The notes below the pieces were generated by a model. That model saw only the letters and a list, made by a program, of their open reading frames with translations. It had not been told where the DNA came from and searched no databases. Position numbers and translations under genes: made by a program. A stretch of 64,000 nt of DNA from Elusimicrobiota bacterium (lineage in GTDB: Bacteria; Elusimicrobiota; Elusimicrobia; F11). This document shows positions 47,115-55,230 of the stretch, piece after piece. Within the stretch, counting starts at the first letter, position 1, and each line of letters opens with the position of its first letter. The stretch covers positions 101,356-165,355 of the forward strand of contig JAJVIP010000002.1 of NCBI GenBank assembly GCA_022072025.1. Reading direction: 5' to 3'.

Positions 47115-47855
47115 ATGTCACAGATTTTCATACCGCCTGAAAATATTGTCGGCCAAAATTTCTTCTTGGAAAATCGTGAGGCTCATCACGTTTTGAATGT
47201 CTTGCGAAAAAAGATCGGTGATCAAATTAATTTGTTTGACGGGCAAGGGCGGCAATATATCGGAGCATTGACGGTTGTGGATGAAAGTTCATCCCACTGT
47301 CGAGGTCAGATTGTTTCAGAAGCGGTCCCTTCGCAACACAAGGTGGCTTTGTTCCTTTTTCAAGGTTTTCCCAAGGGATCCAAGTTCGATTTTGTCGTTG
47401 AGAAAGCCACAGAGCTCGGAGTTGACGGGATCACTCCCTTTTTGAGTGATAAAAATCCGGTTCGCACCCATCATGAATGGAATTCCAAAAAACAGAGGTG
47501 GGAACGGGTGGCCCTGGCCGCCGCCAAGCAATGCGGACGAAGCACCCTTCCCGCGATTTCAGAACCGCGATCCCTTAAAGAGTTGGAATATTCTCTCAAA
47601 GACGGCGTTTCGTTCTTTTTTTCTTTGGCGCCCGATTCGAAGAATCTTCGCGAATGCCTGGATCCTGGAAAAGTGAAAAACCTTCGAAAAATCAACTTGA
47701 TTGTAGGCCCGGAAAGCGGTTTTTCTGCAATGGAATCGGAATGGTTCCGTACCTTGGGATGCACTCCTCTCACCTTGGGATCTCTGACTTTCCGGTCGGA
47801 GACAGCCGGTTTGGTGGGGTTGTCGATTGTAAAATATGAGTTGGGACTTCTTTAG
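47115..47855 (+). CDS. rsmE: 16S rRNA m3U1498 methyltransferase RsmE
   Basis: RsmE is a SPOUT methyltransferase that methylates U1498 of 16S rRNA. Recognised by the early EAHHVLNVLRKKIGDQI, EKATELGVDGITPFLSDK, and the knot-binding motif NLIVGPESGFSAMESEWF, then LTLGSLTFRSETAGLVGLSI near the end. Length 246 is normal. It ends the hrcA-grpE-dnaK-dnaJ unit (11-bp gap after dnaJ), which is a common order in bacteria. Confidence 0.95.
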   Translation: MSQIFIPPENIVGQNFFLENREAHHVLNVLRKKIGDQINLFDGQGRQYIGALTVVDESSSHCRGQIVSEAVPSQHKVALFLFQGFPKGSKFDFVVEKATELGVDGITPFLSDKNPVRTHHEWNSKKQRWERVALAAAKQCGRSTLPAISEPRSLKELEYSLKDGVSFFFSLAPDSKNLRECLDPGKVKNLRKINLIVGPESGFSAMESEWFRTLGCTPLTLGSLTFRSETAGLVGLSIVKYELGLL

Positions 47856-47895
47856 GAAAACGATATCAACTTTTATATTGAAATTTCACCGGAAT

Positions 47896-47910
47896 TTAAG
47901 GCGGCCTTAA
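47896..47910. other. Short perfect inverted repeat in the rsmE-mtaB gap
   Basis: TTAAGG and CCTTAA flank a 3-nt CGG centre, 49 bp before the mtaB start. It could be a small operator. It is not followed by a T-run, so it is not a strong terminator. The rest of this 103-bp gap has only weak promoter-like boxes. Confidence 0.3.
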
Positions 47911-47958
47911 TCCAATGACCCGTATATTAATCACAAGTCGTCGTGGAGATAACACCAT

Positions 47959-49197
47959 TTGAAAATTTGGTCTTTTACATTTGGATGCAAGGTCAATCAG
48001 TATGAAACTGAACTTTTGCGTCACCGATTAACCGGCTCAGGGGATGTTCATGTTCAGCGCATTGAAGATGCCGATCTTTGCCTCATCAATTCATGCAGCG
48101 TGACTTCGTTCGCTGATCGGGAGTGCCGAAAATTAATTCGACGGGTTTTACGTTCCAATCCTCGAGCTCGAACCATCGTGACGGGGTGTTATGCCACCCG
48201 GGCTCCTGAGGAAATAACCAAGATTTCCAATCGAATTGAAATCTATTCCAATCAGCAGAAGGAGGATCTCCCCTCTTGTGTGGGTTTTGAGGTGTCTCAG
48301 AAACCGTTGGGGATTCATCAATTTTCAGGCCGTACGCGCGCATTTTTAAAAATACAAGATGGTTGTCGCGCCCCTTGTAATTACTGCATCATTCCAACGG
48401 TCAGGCCTGATATGTGGAGTAAACCGTTGCCAGACGTCCTCTCTGAACTGGAGGCTCTCTTGAACAATGGATATCAGGAAATTGTCCTGACCGGAATTCG
48501 TTTGGGACTTTACCGCGGGAGTGATGGCCTTGGCGGAAAAGTCGACCTTTTGGGACTCTTAAAAAAAATGGTTCTTCTGAATAAAAAATTTCGTATTCGC
48601 CTTTCCTCGCTCGAAGTCACGGAGGTAACAGATCGTCTGATTTCATTTGTAGCCAATGAACCGAAAATCTGTCGACATTTTCATATTCCCCTGCAATCGG
48701 GGCATTCGGAGGTTTTGAAGTCCATGCAGCGATGGTATGACCTTGGTTTCTATCAGGAACGGGTGAGAACTGTTCGCCAGTTTTTACCTGATTGTGGCAT
48801 CACGGCCGATGTGATGGTCGGGTATCCAACCGAAACGGAGAACCAATTTCTGGAGGCCTGTCAGAGTATTGAGAACATGGAGCTTTCTGGACTTCATGTT
48901 TTTCGGTTTTCACCTCGAGAAGGAACACCAGCTTCTCGATTGAAACCTTTGGCCCCTTCTGTGGTTAGTCATCGAGCGGATGTTTTGGGGCAATTGGATC
49001 AAGTGCTTCGGGAACGTTTTTATCGGAAATTTGAAGGGAGTGAACGGGAATGTCTACCGGAACCCAATGGGGAAGGGTGGACGGACAATTATATTCGAGT
49101 CGAACTCCCATTGGCAGAAGTTAAGAAAGGTTTGTCACTTAGACGGGTCGAGTCGTCTCAATTCGGGCGAAAAGAAATAGGGATGGTGAGGGTATGA
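47959..49197 (+). CDS. mtaB: tRNA (N6-threonylcarbamoyladenosine) methylthiotransferase MtaB
   Basis: MtaB adds a 2-methylthio group to t6A37 of tRNAs. It is a MiaB-family radical SAM enzyme. The N-terminal UPF0004 domain has FTFGCKVNQYETE (first cluster Cys), CLINSCSVT and IVTGCYATRAP. The radical SAM cluster motif CRAPCNYC is at residues 136-143. KVNQYE after the first Cys separates MtaB from MiaB and RimO. TTG 47959 has GGAGAT upstream. Length 412 is normal. Confidence 0.93.
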   Translation: MKIWSFTFGCKVNQYETELLRHRLTGSGDVHVQRIEDADLCLINSCSVTSFADRECRKLIRRVLRSNPRARTIVTGCYATRAPEEITKISNRIEIYSNQQKEDLPSCVGFEVSQKPLGIHQFSGRTRAFLKIQDGCRAPCNYCIIPTVRPDMWSKPLPDVLSELEALLNNGYQEIVLTGIRLGLYRGSDGLGGKVDLLGLLKKMVLLNKKFRIRLSSLEVTEVTDRLISFVANEPKICRHFHIPLQSGHSEVLKSMQRWYDLGFYQERVRTVRQFLPDCGITADVMVGYPTETENQFLEACQSIENMELSGLHVFRFSPREGTPASRLKPLAPSVVSHRADVLGQLDQVLRERFYRKFEGSERECLPEPNGEGWTDNYIRVELPLAEVKKGLSLRRVESSQFGRKEIGMVRV

Positions 49198-49538
49198 ACG
49201 GTTGTATTTTTTGTAAAATCGCCGCCGGTCAAATCAAGGCTGATGTGGTCTATACCAACCAGCAAGTGATGGCTTTTAGGGACGTGAGTCCCAAAGCCCC
49301 TGTCCACATTCTCATCATTCCCAAAAAACATATTGAGCGACTCTCCACGATCAGCGAGGCTGACTTCGGTCTCGTTGGCGAAATTCATCGCGTTGCTCAA
49401 TGGGTGGCGAAAAATGAGAAGGTTGAAGAATCAGGATACCGTTTTGTCACCAATAACGGGGAAGACGCCGGACAAAGTGTTCAACATTTGCATTACCATT
49501 TGCTCGGGGGGCGAGTTTTCAATTGGCCTCCTGGGTAA
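49194..49538 (+). CDS. hinT: HIT family protein, HinT-like
   Basis: A histidine triad nucleotide-binding protein of 114 residues. CIFCKIAAGQIKADVVY is the N-terminal zinc-type Cys motif, PVHILIIPKKHI is in the middle, and the catalytic triad is QHLHYHLLGG. HinT hydrolyses AMP-amino and acyl-AMP compounds. The ATGA overlap with mtaB and position before rpsU are common in bacteria. Confidence 0.95.
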   Translation: MNGCIFCKIAAGQIKADVVYTNQQVMAFRDVSPKAPVHILIIPKKHIERLSTISEADFGLVGEIHRVAQWVAKNEKVEESGYRFVTNNGEDAGQSVQHLHYHLLGGRVFNWPPG

Positions 49539-49563
49539 CACAAAAGGAAGGTGATGTTTTACT

Positions 49564-49764
49564 GTGGTTTTAGTTAAGTTACGTGAAAATGAGTCCATTG
49601 AAGAAGCGCTGCGTCGATTTAAACGCGAGTGTGAGCGCAATGGAATTATGCAGGAAATCAAACGGAGAGAATATTTTGAATCTCCCGCGATCCGAAAAAA
49701 ACGGAAAGCGGCAGAAGCTCGGCGGAAGCTGAAGCGCCGAATGATGCGACAGAAACGACGATAA
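49564..49764 (+). CDS. rpsU: 30S ribosomal protein S21
   Basis: S21, 66 residues, highly basic. It has the core VKLRENESIEEALRRFKREC and the basic tail KRKAAEARRKLKRRMMRQKRR. GTG 49564 is the only start that gives the usual MVxVxVRENE N-terminus. An AAGGAAGG stretch lies 12 nt upstream, slightly far. It heads the rpsU-dnaG-rpoD macromolecular-synthesis operon known in many bacteria. Confidence 0.94.
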   Translation: MVLVKLRENESIEEALRRFKRECERNGIMQEIKRREYFESPAIRKKRKAAEARRKLKRRMMRQKRR

Positions 49765-49773
49765 TCGGTTCCC

Positions 49774-49798
49774 GAACCTCCAAGGTTGGAGCGGGTTC
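49774..49798 (+). terminator. Weak hairpin between rpsU and dnaG (possible attenuator)
   Basis: GAACC and GGTTC (49774-49778, 49794-49798) with an inner TCCA/TGGA pair can form a bulged stem. It is not followed by a U-run. E. coli has a partial terminator at this same place in its rpsU-dnaG-rpoD operon, to make more S21 than primase. That parallel is only suggestive. Confidence 0.35.
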
Positions 49799-49819
49799 TA
49801 CAATGAGATAGGGATAAGA

Positions 49820-51628
49820 ATGTTCAGCCGAGAACAAATTGAACAAGTTCGGTCCGCTGTTGATATCGTTGAGACCATTCGGGAGTACGTGCCTTCTCTT
49901 AAATCATCGGGAAGGTCGGTGAAGGGACTTTGCCCGTTTCACAGCGAAAGAACGCCCTCTTTTCATGTGCATGCTGAAAAGGGGTTGTTTAAGTGTTTTG
50001 GGTGCGGTGAGTCTGGGGATGTGATTGCTTTTGTTTCAAAGCATGAACAGCTCAGTTTCACCGAGGCTGTTCAATTCTTGGCCGATCGCGCCGGGCTTCG
50101 AATTGAAACCCAACGTTCCGTTGAGAAGAGAGAACCCGAAGGTTTGAGAGAAAAGTTGTTTCGGGTTCTTGAGGCTGCCTCAAAGATTTACGAAGACCAA
50201 TTGTGGGATGACCGTCTGGGAGGAGTGGCGCGAGGTTATCTCGATCAACGCGGGATAACGGAGCAGACTCGGCAGTTTTTTCATTTGGGTTATGCCGCCT
50301 CAACAGGAAGCAGTGTTTTTGAGGCCCTTGTTAAAAAAGGTTTTTCAATAGAGTTGTGTCAGCAGGCGGGGTTGGTCAGTCGTTCCAGCGCCGGTCGGTT
50401 TTACGACCCGATGTTTGGTCGGTTGATCTTTCCCATTTTTGATGGGTTCGGGCATGTTATAGGTTTTGGCGGTCGAGTCCTTCCCCAACTTAAAAAACCT
50501 TTATTGGGAGATGAGATGAGGGAGGATGATTCAGGTCCCAAATATCTGAATTCTCCAGAAACACCTGTCTTCTCCAAAGGGAAGTCGCTGTATGGGTTGG
50601 TTCAAGCCAAACCATCCATTTTGTCCTCGCGCAAAGTATTGGTAATGGAAGGTTACATGGATGTGATTGGTGTGGTGCAGGGAGGGGTTCGAAACGCGGT
50701 GGCCACGTTGGGTACAGCTTTTACTCGAGATCATGCCAAGGTCCTTAAACGTTATGCCAATGAAATAACAGCTTTTTTTGATCCAGATGAAGCGGGGGAA
50801 AAGGCGGCGATTCGCAGTTTGGAGCCCATGATTCAAGAGGATTTTTTCCCACGGGTAGTGATGACGAATGAAACACTCGATCCCGATGAGTTCATTGGGG
50901 AAAAAGGGAAGGCTGTTTTTGAAGAATTGGTGGGAACTGCGCCAGATTATTTAAGTTTTTTATTAAGGATTTCTCAGGCATCTCCTGGGATGCCGCTGCA
51001 GAAAAAATCTGAAGTGGCGACACAAATTTTGGCTCTTATTGCGCAATGCCCCAATGAGATTCTTAAAGCCGAATGGATGGGGCGTCTGGCCGCGGGATTG
51101 GGGCTGCGGCTTGATTCATTGGAAGAACAAGCCAAGAAGAAGAAAATGGGGAAGGGAGAAAATCTCTCACCAGGAGGGACGTTGAGATCTCCTCAACGAA
51201 CCCTTCCCTCTGTTGAGGAAGAGTTGATTCAATTAATTCTTTTAAATCCATCGATGGGAAGAGATTTGGATGTTCAGCCCTCGGATTTCACTGAGGAGCG
51301 TCATCGAAAGATATTTGTTCGGATACAAGATCAGTTCACACGGACCGGTGTCCTCTCGGTTCCGGCATTGTCCGATGAGTCAGATGAATCTGAACGAGAT
51401 TGGCTGATTCGTTTGACCATGGAAGACCGGGAGTTTTCGGATCCCGCGGAACATCGTGATCAGTTGGTCAGAAGTATCAAGCTTAAAAAAGACCGAAGTC
51501 GTTTTATGGAGTTAAGTCGAAAAATGGCCGAAGGGCCAACGGATACAGATTTGCAGATTGAGTACAAAGAATTGTTACGACGTTTAAAAGGTTCGCTCAG
51601 CGAAATCAAGGGAATGGTGACAAAATGA
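49820..51628 (+). CDS. dnaG: DNA primase
   Basis: DnaG makes RNA primers at the replication fork. The CHC2 zinc ribbon uses Cys38, His41, Cys59 and Cys62 in [15 protein letters not shown] and [11 protein letters not shown]. The TOPRIM domain has [17 protein letters not shown] and [15 protein letters not shown]. The C-terminal helicase-binding domain follows. About 602 residues, typical. It overlaps rpoD as ATGA. Confidence 0.97.
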   Translation: MFSREQIEQVRSAVDIVETIREYVPSLKSSGRSVKGLCPFHSERTPSFHVHAEKGLFKCFGCGESGDVIAFVSKHEQLSFTEAVQFLADRAGLRIETQRSVEKREPEGLREKLFRVLEAASKIYEDQLWDDRLGGVARGYLDQRGITEQTRQFFHLGYAASTGSSVFEALVKKGFSIELCQQAGLVSRSSAGRFYDPMFGRLIFPIFDGFGHVIGFGGRVLPQLKKPLLGDEMREDDSGPKYLNSPETPVFSKGKSLYGLVQAKPSILSSRKVLVMEGYMDVIGVVQGGVRNAVATLGTAFTRDHAKVLKRYANEITAFFDPDEAGEKAAIRSLEPMIQEDFFPRVVMTNETLDPDEFIGEKGKAVFEELVGTAPDYLSFLLRISQASPGMPLQKKSEVATQILALIAQCPNEILKAEWMGRLAAGLGLRLDSLEEQAKKKKMGKGENLSPGGTLRSPQRTLPSVEEELIQLILLNPSMGRDLDVQPSDFTEERHRKIFVRIQDQFTRTGVLSVPALSDESDESERDWLIRLTMEDREFSDPAEHRDQLVRSIKLKKDRSRFMELSRKMAEGPTDTDLQIEYKELLRRLKGSLSEIKGMVTK

Positions 51629-53361
51629 TCCAACAACATAACAAGTCCATCATCGATAATGATGTGTTGATGAAGGGACTCATCAGTCAAGGAAAAGAAG
51701 CCGGTTACATCACGTATGAAGAAATTATGCGCCGTCTGCCGGAGAATACGACGCCAGAAGATTTGGATAATTTCTTTGGTCAATTGGAAGAAATGGGAAT
51801 TCAAGTTCTTGAAGGTGAGGATACCGGGCGGGCCAAGCCCATCGTTCCTGAGGGAACACCTCAACCTGAGATTGAGTTGGATACTCAAAATTCCATCCGA
51901 ATGTATTTGTCTGAAATGGGACGCGTTCCGCTTTTAACGCGCGAGCAGGAAGTTACTTTGTCTCGAAATATTAAAGAGCATGAAAAAGAATTGCGACTTT
52001 TGGTTCTCCAGTCTCCTATTACCCTTCGCGAAATTAGCAATTGGCAAACCCTTCTCGAACAAGACGAAATGACCCCGAAAGAACTCATGCCGCGTGGTCG
52101 AAAGACAACCGCTGAACTGAGTCGAATGAAGGTGAAAGTAAAACAGGTGGCGCAATCAATCCAGAAGAGTGAGAAGGTTATCAACTCTCTGACGGAGAAA
52201 ATTCAAACACCGAACTTGCCGCTTAAAACGAAAGCCAAACTTCAACTTCAATTGGATCAGGAGAGCAAGCATATTGTTAATGAGATTATTGGTCTCAATC
52301 TCAATCAGGACAAGATTAAGCGTTTGACCAATAAGATTAAAACCATTGCCCTCAAAATTCGGGAATGTGAGGAAGAATTGGTCCGTTATGAAAAACGACT
52401 GAATATGCCATGCGCGGAGCTGACCAGTGTCTATGATAAGGTTTTGGCCAAGAAGGTAACACCGGCCGCGTTCAAGAAATTGACCGGTTATACGTTAACG
52501 GCCATAGAATCCACCATGGAGAACATTAAGGCCGTTGAGAGTCGCCGAATCCGAATTCTCCAAGTCCTTCCTGTCTCAAGAGACAATATCATTGATCTTG
52601 ATATAAAGATCCGAAATCTTGAGGAGGCCATTCTCAAGGATAAGTTAAAGCTCATTCGCGCCAATCTGCGGTTGGTGGTTTCGATTGCCAAGAAACATGT
52701 GGGAGCGTCGAACCTTGAACTTCCGGATCTCATTCAAGAGGGTGGTTTGGGGCTTATCAAAGCTGTGGAAAAGTTTGAATGGAGACGCGGATTTAAGTTT
52801 TCAACTTACGCCACTTGGTGGATTCGTCAATCCATCAATCGTGCCATTGCCGATCAGGCCCGCACGATTCGAATACCCGTTCACATGAAGGAAATTATTT
52901 CGAAATTGACGAAGGTGGCCCGCAAATCACGTCAGGAATTGGGTCGTGATCCAACATTGGATGAATATTCCAAGGCTCTGCGCCTCTCCATTGACAAGGT
53001 TCGGGGAATTCTTAGGATTATGCAGGATCCTGTTTCGTTGGCCACTCCCGTTGGAGAAGATGAGGATTCTTATCTTGAAGAGTTTATCGAGGATGAGGGG
53101 AGTTCTGAGCCCTCTGAAGGCGCCCAAGACTTTTTGCGCCATCGGGAGGTCGAGAAGGCTCTATCGTCTTTAAGCGAACGGGAGGCGCAAATCATACGTC
53201 TTCGTTTTGGTATCGGGACGGGTTACCCCCGAACATTGGAAGAATTGGGACGAATTTTTAATGTGACACGTGAACGCGTTCGTCAAATTGAAGCCAAAGC
53301 CATTCGGAAATTGCGCCATCCATCTCGCAGTCGAGTGTTGAAAGAGTATTTGGAGAACTGA
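51625..53361 (+). CDS. rpoD: RNA polymerase primary sigma factor RpoD
   Basis: The housekeeping sigma-70. Region 1.1 is in [19 protein letters not shown]. Region 1.2 has [21 protein letters not shown] long, lysine-rich helical segment (about residues 130-330) separates it from region 2. Region 2 has [33 protein letters not shown] and [19 protein letters not shown]. Region 4 has [16 protein letters not shown] and [19 protein letters not shown]. 578 residues. Its gene ends the rpsU-dnaG-rpoD operon. Confidence 0.97.
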   Translation: MIQQHNKSIIDNDVLMKGLISQGKEAGYITYEEIMRRLPENTTPEDLDNFFGQLEEMGIQVLEGEDTGRAKPIVPEGTPQPEIELDTQNSIRMYLSEMGRVPLLTREQEVTLSRNIKEHEKELRLLVLQSPITLREISNWQTLLEQDEMTPKELMPRGRKTTAELSRMKVKVKQVAQSIQKSEKVINSLTEKIQTPNLPLKTKAKLQLQLDQESKHIVNEIIGLNLNQDKIKRLTNKIKTIALKIRECEEELVRYEKRLNMPCAELTSVYDKVLAKKVTPAAFKKLTGYTLTAIESTMENIKAVESRRIRILQVLPVSRDNIIDLDIKIRNLEEAILKDKLKLIRANLRLVVSIAKKHVGASNLELPDLIQEGGLGLIKAVEKFEWRRGFKFSTYATWWIRQSINRAIADQARTIRIPVHMKEIISKLTKVARKSRQELGRDPTLDEYSKALRLSIDKVRGILRIMQDPVSLATPVGEDEDSYLEEFIEDEGSSEPSEGAQDFLRHREVEKALSSLSEREAQIIRLRFGIGTGYPRTLEELGRIFNVTRERVRQIEAKAIRKLRHPSRSRVLKEYLEN

Positions 53362-53403
53362 CCCAACTAAAATGTTTTAATCTGTGGGCCAGAATTTCTT
53401 TTA

Positions 53404-53477
53404 GGGCCCATAGCTCAGTTGGTTAGAGCACTCCGCTCATAACGGAATGGTCGGTGGTTCAAGTCCACCTGGGCCCA
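53404..53477 (+). tRNA. tRNA with anticodon CAT, probably tRNA-Ile2
   Basis: A 74-nt cloverleaf. The acceptor arms GGGCCCA/TGGGCCC pair perfectly, the D stem is GCTC/GAGC, the anticodon loop is CTCATAA, and the T arm is GGTGG TTCAAGT CCACC. One C-A mismatch closes the anticodon stem. CCA is not encoded. A CAT anticodon fits elongator Met, initiator, or lysidine-modified Ile2. The acceptor GGGCCCA and overall likeness to known Ile2 genes make Ile2 the better guess. It stands 42 bp after rpoD. Confidence 0.9.
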
Positions 53478-53522
53478 TATATTTATGACAGTATGGTTTT
53501 GTAGAAAAACAATACGCCATGA

Positions 53523-53576
53523 CGTCTTCGTAAAAGCCGGGCATTCCCCCGGTGAAGCCGTGGTTTGACGAAGACG
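53523..53576. repeat. Large inverted repeat between the two tRNA genes
   Basis: CGTCTTCGT (53523-53531) pairs perfectly with ACGAAGACG (53568-53576). Inside is a second stem, CCGGG/CCCGG (53537-53541, 53548-53552). The last base of the outer arm is the first base of tRNA-Val. The element would form a stable two-part hairpin in DNA or RNA. It may be a repeat unit, an RNA processing signal, or a small RNA. Confidence 0.6.
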
Positions 53577-53647
53577 GGCAGTTAGCTCAGCGGGAGAGCG
53601 CTCGCCTCACACGCGAGAGGTCATAGGTTCAATCCCTATACTGCCCA
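53576..53647 (+). tRNA. tRNA-Val (anticodon CAC)
   Basis: A 72-nt cloverleaf. Acceptor GGGCAGT/ACTGCCC, D stem GCTC/GAGC with a short 7-nt loop (AGCGGGA), anticodon stem CTCGC/GCGAG around the loop CTCACAC (anticodon CAC), and T arm ATAGG TTCAATC CCTAT. All stems pair. CCA is not encoded. The anticodon reads GTG codons. Confidence 0.95.
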
Positions 53648-53715
53648 TTTTTAAATCTTCAACTCCACTCACAATATCAAGTCAGAGATAGGCATCTTTT
53701 TCCACCAGAGGATCC

Positions 53716-53735
53716 TCCACCGTTAAATAGGTGGA
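53716..53735 (+). other. Hairpin in the gap between tRNA-Val and the zinc-ribbon gene
   Basis: TCCACC (53716-53721) pairs with GGTGGA (53730-53735) around an 8-nt loop. A palindrome GAGGATCCTC lies just before it. A T6 run comes 15 nt later, too far for a standard intrinsic terminator. The other bases of this 163-bp gap show no ORF or clear promoter. Confidence 0.35.
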
Positions 53736-53810
53736 AGCTCGCCCCCACTTTTTTGGCTATTGCTGTAGTTAAAGTTGTTGAGCCATGAGCTCTATGCTAC
53801 ACTCCGAAAC

Positions 53811-54566
53811 ATGCAAGGTGAACTTTCATTTCTCATCGAACTTCAGAAATTTGATGGAGCCATTGATGATCTCCAGCAAAAAAGTGACGAACTCCTTCCG
53901 CTCATTCAAAATAAAAACAAACAAATTGAGAAACTTAAAGCCGATCTAAAGTTCACAAAAGAGGCCCTCTCTCATCATCAGCTTAAAAAGAAGCAGTTGG
54001 AGGCCGATGCTGAGGCCCAAGAAAAATTGATTCAAAAACACAACTCTGAGCTTAATTCTCTGAAGAGTAACGATGCCTATAAAGCCATGTTGGGTGAAAT
54101 TCAAGCAGCGAAACAGAAGGTCGTTAAAATCGAAGACGAAATTCTTTCCCTTATGGAGGCTGTGGAAATCGACGACAAAAAATATAAAGAGTTGGAGAAA
54201 AAATTTAAATCGGATGAGGCCACTATTCGATCCGAGATTCAATCGTTGGAATCTCAAAAAGAGAATCTATCCTCAGAAGTTAAAAAGAAAAAAGAGGAGC
54301 GATCTCAATATGCCACCACCGTTCCTCCCACACTTTTGGGTCAATATGAAGCCATCCGTGAAAAAAGAGGCAGTTTGGCTATTGTGCCCATGGTGAATAG
54401 TTCCTGTAGTGGCTGTAACATGGGACTGACCCAGTCCAAAGCCAACGAGATTCGCAAAGCCAAATCAATGGTGTTGTGCGATTCCTGTTCCCGTATTTTG
54501 TACGTCTTGCCCGAAGATCCTGTTGCTTCCGCTTCCCCTGCTGTTCCTCCCGCCGCATCCGTTTAA
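53811..54566 (+). CDS. Coiled-coil protein with C4-type zinc ribbon (CT398-like)
   Basis: About 251 residues. The first 190 residues are almost all charged heptad-like helix, predicted as a long coiled-coil hairpin. Near the end is a C4 zinc ribbon: SSCSGCNMGL and then VLCDSCSRILY. This is the architecture of the DUF164/zf-RING_7 family (e.g. CT398), a presumed nucleic-acid or protein-binding helper of unclear role. The tail is rich in Ala, Pro and Ser. ATG 53811 is chosen; the frame opens at 53775 but lacks support there. Confidence 0.88.
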   Translation: MQGELSFLIELQKFDGAIDDLQQKSDELLPLIQNKNKQIEKLKADLKFTKEALSHHQLKKKQLEADAEAQEKLIQKHNSELNSLKSNDAYKAMLGEIQAAKQKVVKIEDEILSLMEAVEIDDKKYKELEKKFKSDEATIRSEIQSLESQKENLSSEVKKKKEERSQYATTVPPTLLGQYEAIREKRGSLAIVPMVNSSCSGCNMGLTQSKANEIRKAKSMVLCDSCSRILYVLPEDPVASASPAVPPAASV

Positions 54567-54587
54567 GTTTCCTTCCTTCGTTTTTTC

Positions 54588-54629
54588 CTCTAGACAAGGA
54601 ATCTAGAGATCCCTCACTCCGTTCGGGAT
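54588..54629. repeat. Palindromic element ahead of the mra cluster
   Basis: CTCTAGA (54588-54594) and TCTAGAG (54602-54608) form a perfect 7-bp stem with a 7-nt loop. Directly after it, ATCCC (54609-54613) and GGGAT (54625-54629) form a second stem. The TCCCTCACTCCGTTCGGGAT part resembles short palindromic elements found scattered in many bacterial genomes. It may act as a terminator for the gene before it, but lacks a T-run. Confidence 0.55.
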
Positions 54630-54688
54630 GACACTCCGTCGGTAACTCAGGCGTCTAAAGAGACACTTTTTTTCCGGCTCATTTTTAT

Positions 54689-54717
54689 TTGACACTGATC
54701 CATTCTGGTATTAAACT
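54689..54717 (+). promoter_or_regulatory. Promoter of the mra (dcw) cluster
   Basis: TTGACA (54689-54694) and TAAACT (54712-54717, four of six matches to TATAAT) are separated by 17 bp. The predicted start of transcription is near 54724, inside the repeat array that precedes mraZ. The next coding start is mraZ at 54793. Confidence 0.75.
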
Positions 54718-54720
54718 GCG

Positions 54721-54785
54721 TGGGTAATAATGGTTAAAAGTGGTTAATTGTGGATAACCTGGTGGAAACTGGGGATAACCTGGGA
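54721..54785 (+). promoter_or_regulatory. MraZ-box-like array of seven TGG direct repeats
   Basis: TGG recurs at 54721, 54731, 54741, 54751, 54760, 54770 and 54781, that is every 9-11 bp, on one face of the helix. Several copies share TGGTTAA or TGGATAA. In E. coli MraZ binds direct TGGG-type repeats with about 10-bp spacing at its own promoter. Here the array starts at the predicted transcription start and runs to the ribosome-binding site of mraZ, the right place for autoregulation. A DnaA-box 9-mer (complement strand, 54749-54757) lies inside it. Confidence 0.7.
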
Positions 54786-54792
54786 GGATGGA

Positions 54793-55230
54793 TTGTTTTT
54801 AGGGACGTACGAATATGCCATTGACGCAAAGGGACGATTGTTTCTCCCCGCAAAACTCAGAGAAGGTGAGTTGACCAAGGGAGGAAATTTTGTGGTCACT
54901 CGGGGGCTCGAAATGTGCCTTTATATATATGACGCAGAAACTTTTCATGGGCCATTGTTGAAGCGCTTGGAGAATTTGCCTGTGAAAAATCAACAAGATG
55001 GCCGTGCTTTTAAACGGTTGTTGTTGGCTGGAGCTCAAGAAGTGGCATTGGATGACATGGGGAGATTGGTGATCCCGAAGTCCTTAATGGAATATGCCGA
55101 TTTGAAAAAAGAGGTGTCAATCCTTGGGGTTGGAGAACGGATTGAATTGTGGTCTTCCTCTCGATGGGGCGCTTACAGTCGAAAGGCCACAGGAACATTC
55201 CAGAAAATGGGCAAACATTTGGAAATTTAA
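54793..55230 (+). CDS. mraZ: Transcriptional regulator MraZ
   Basis: MraZ is an AbrB-like DNA-binding regulator of the dcw cluster. It has two SpoVT/AbrB-like repeats: FLGTYEYAIDAKGRLFLPAKLRE at the start and EVALDDMGRLVIPKSLMEYA near residue 90. The frame is open upstream, but TTG 54793 gives the standard N-terminus, and GGGAGG at 54782-54787 is well spaced. About 145 residues. It is followed without gap by rsmH. Confidence 0.95.
   Translation: MFLGTYEYAIDAKGRLFLPAKLREGELTKGGNFVVTRGLEMCLYIYDAETFHGPLLKRLENLPVKNQQDGRAFKRLLLAGAQEVALDDMGRLVIPKSLMEYADLKKEVSILGVGERIELWSSSRWGAYSRKATGTFQKMGKHLEI

Noticed and set aside
53404-53477. Elongator or initiator tRNA-Met for the CAT anticodon
   Set aside because: Not fully excluded, but the perfect GGGCCCA acceptor stem and general likeness fit Ile2 better; a tilS gene and identity elements should be checked.
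53478-53575. Hammerhead or other self-cleaving ribozyme between the tRNAs
   Set aside because: The hammerhead core (CTGATGA and GAAA boxes) is absent; only a nested hairpin is seen.
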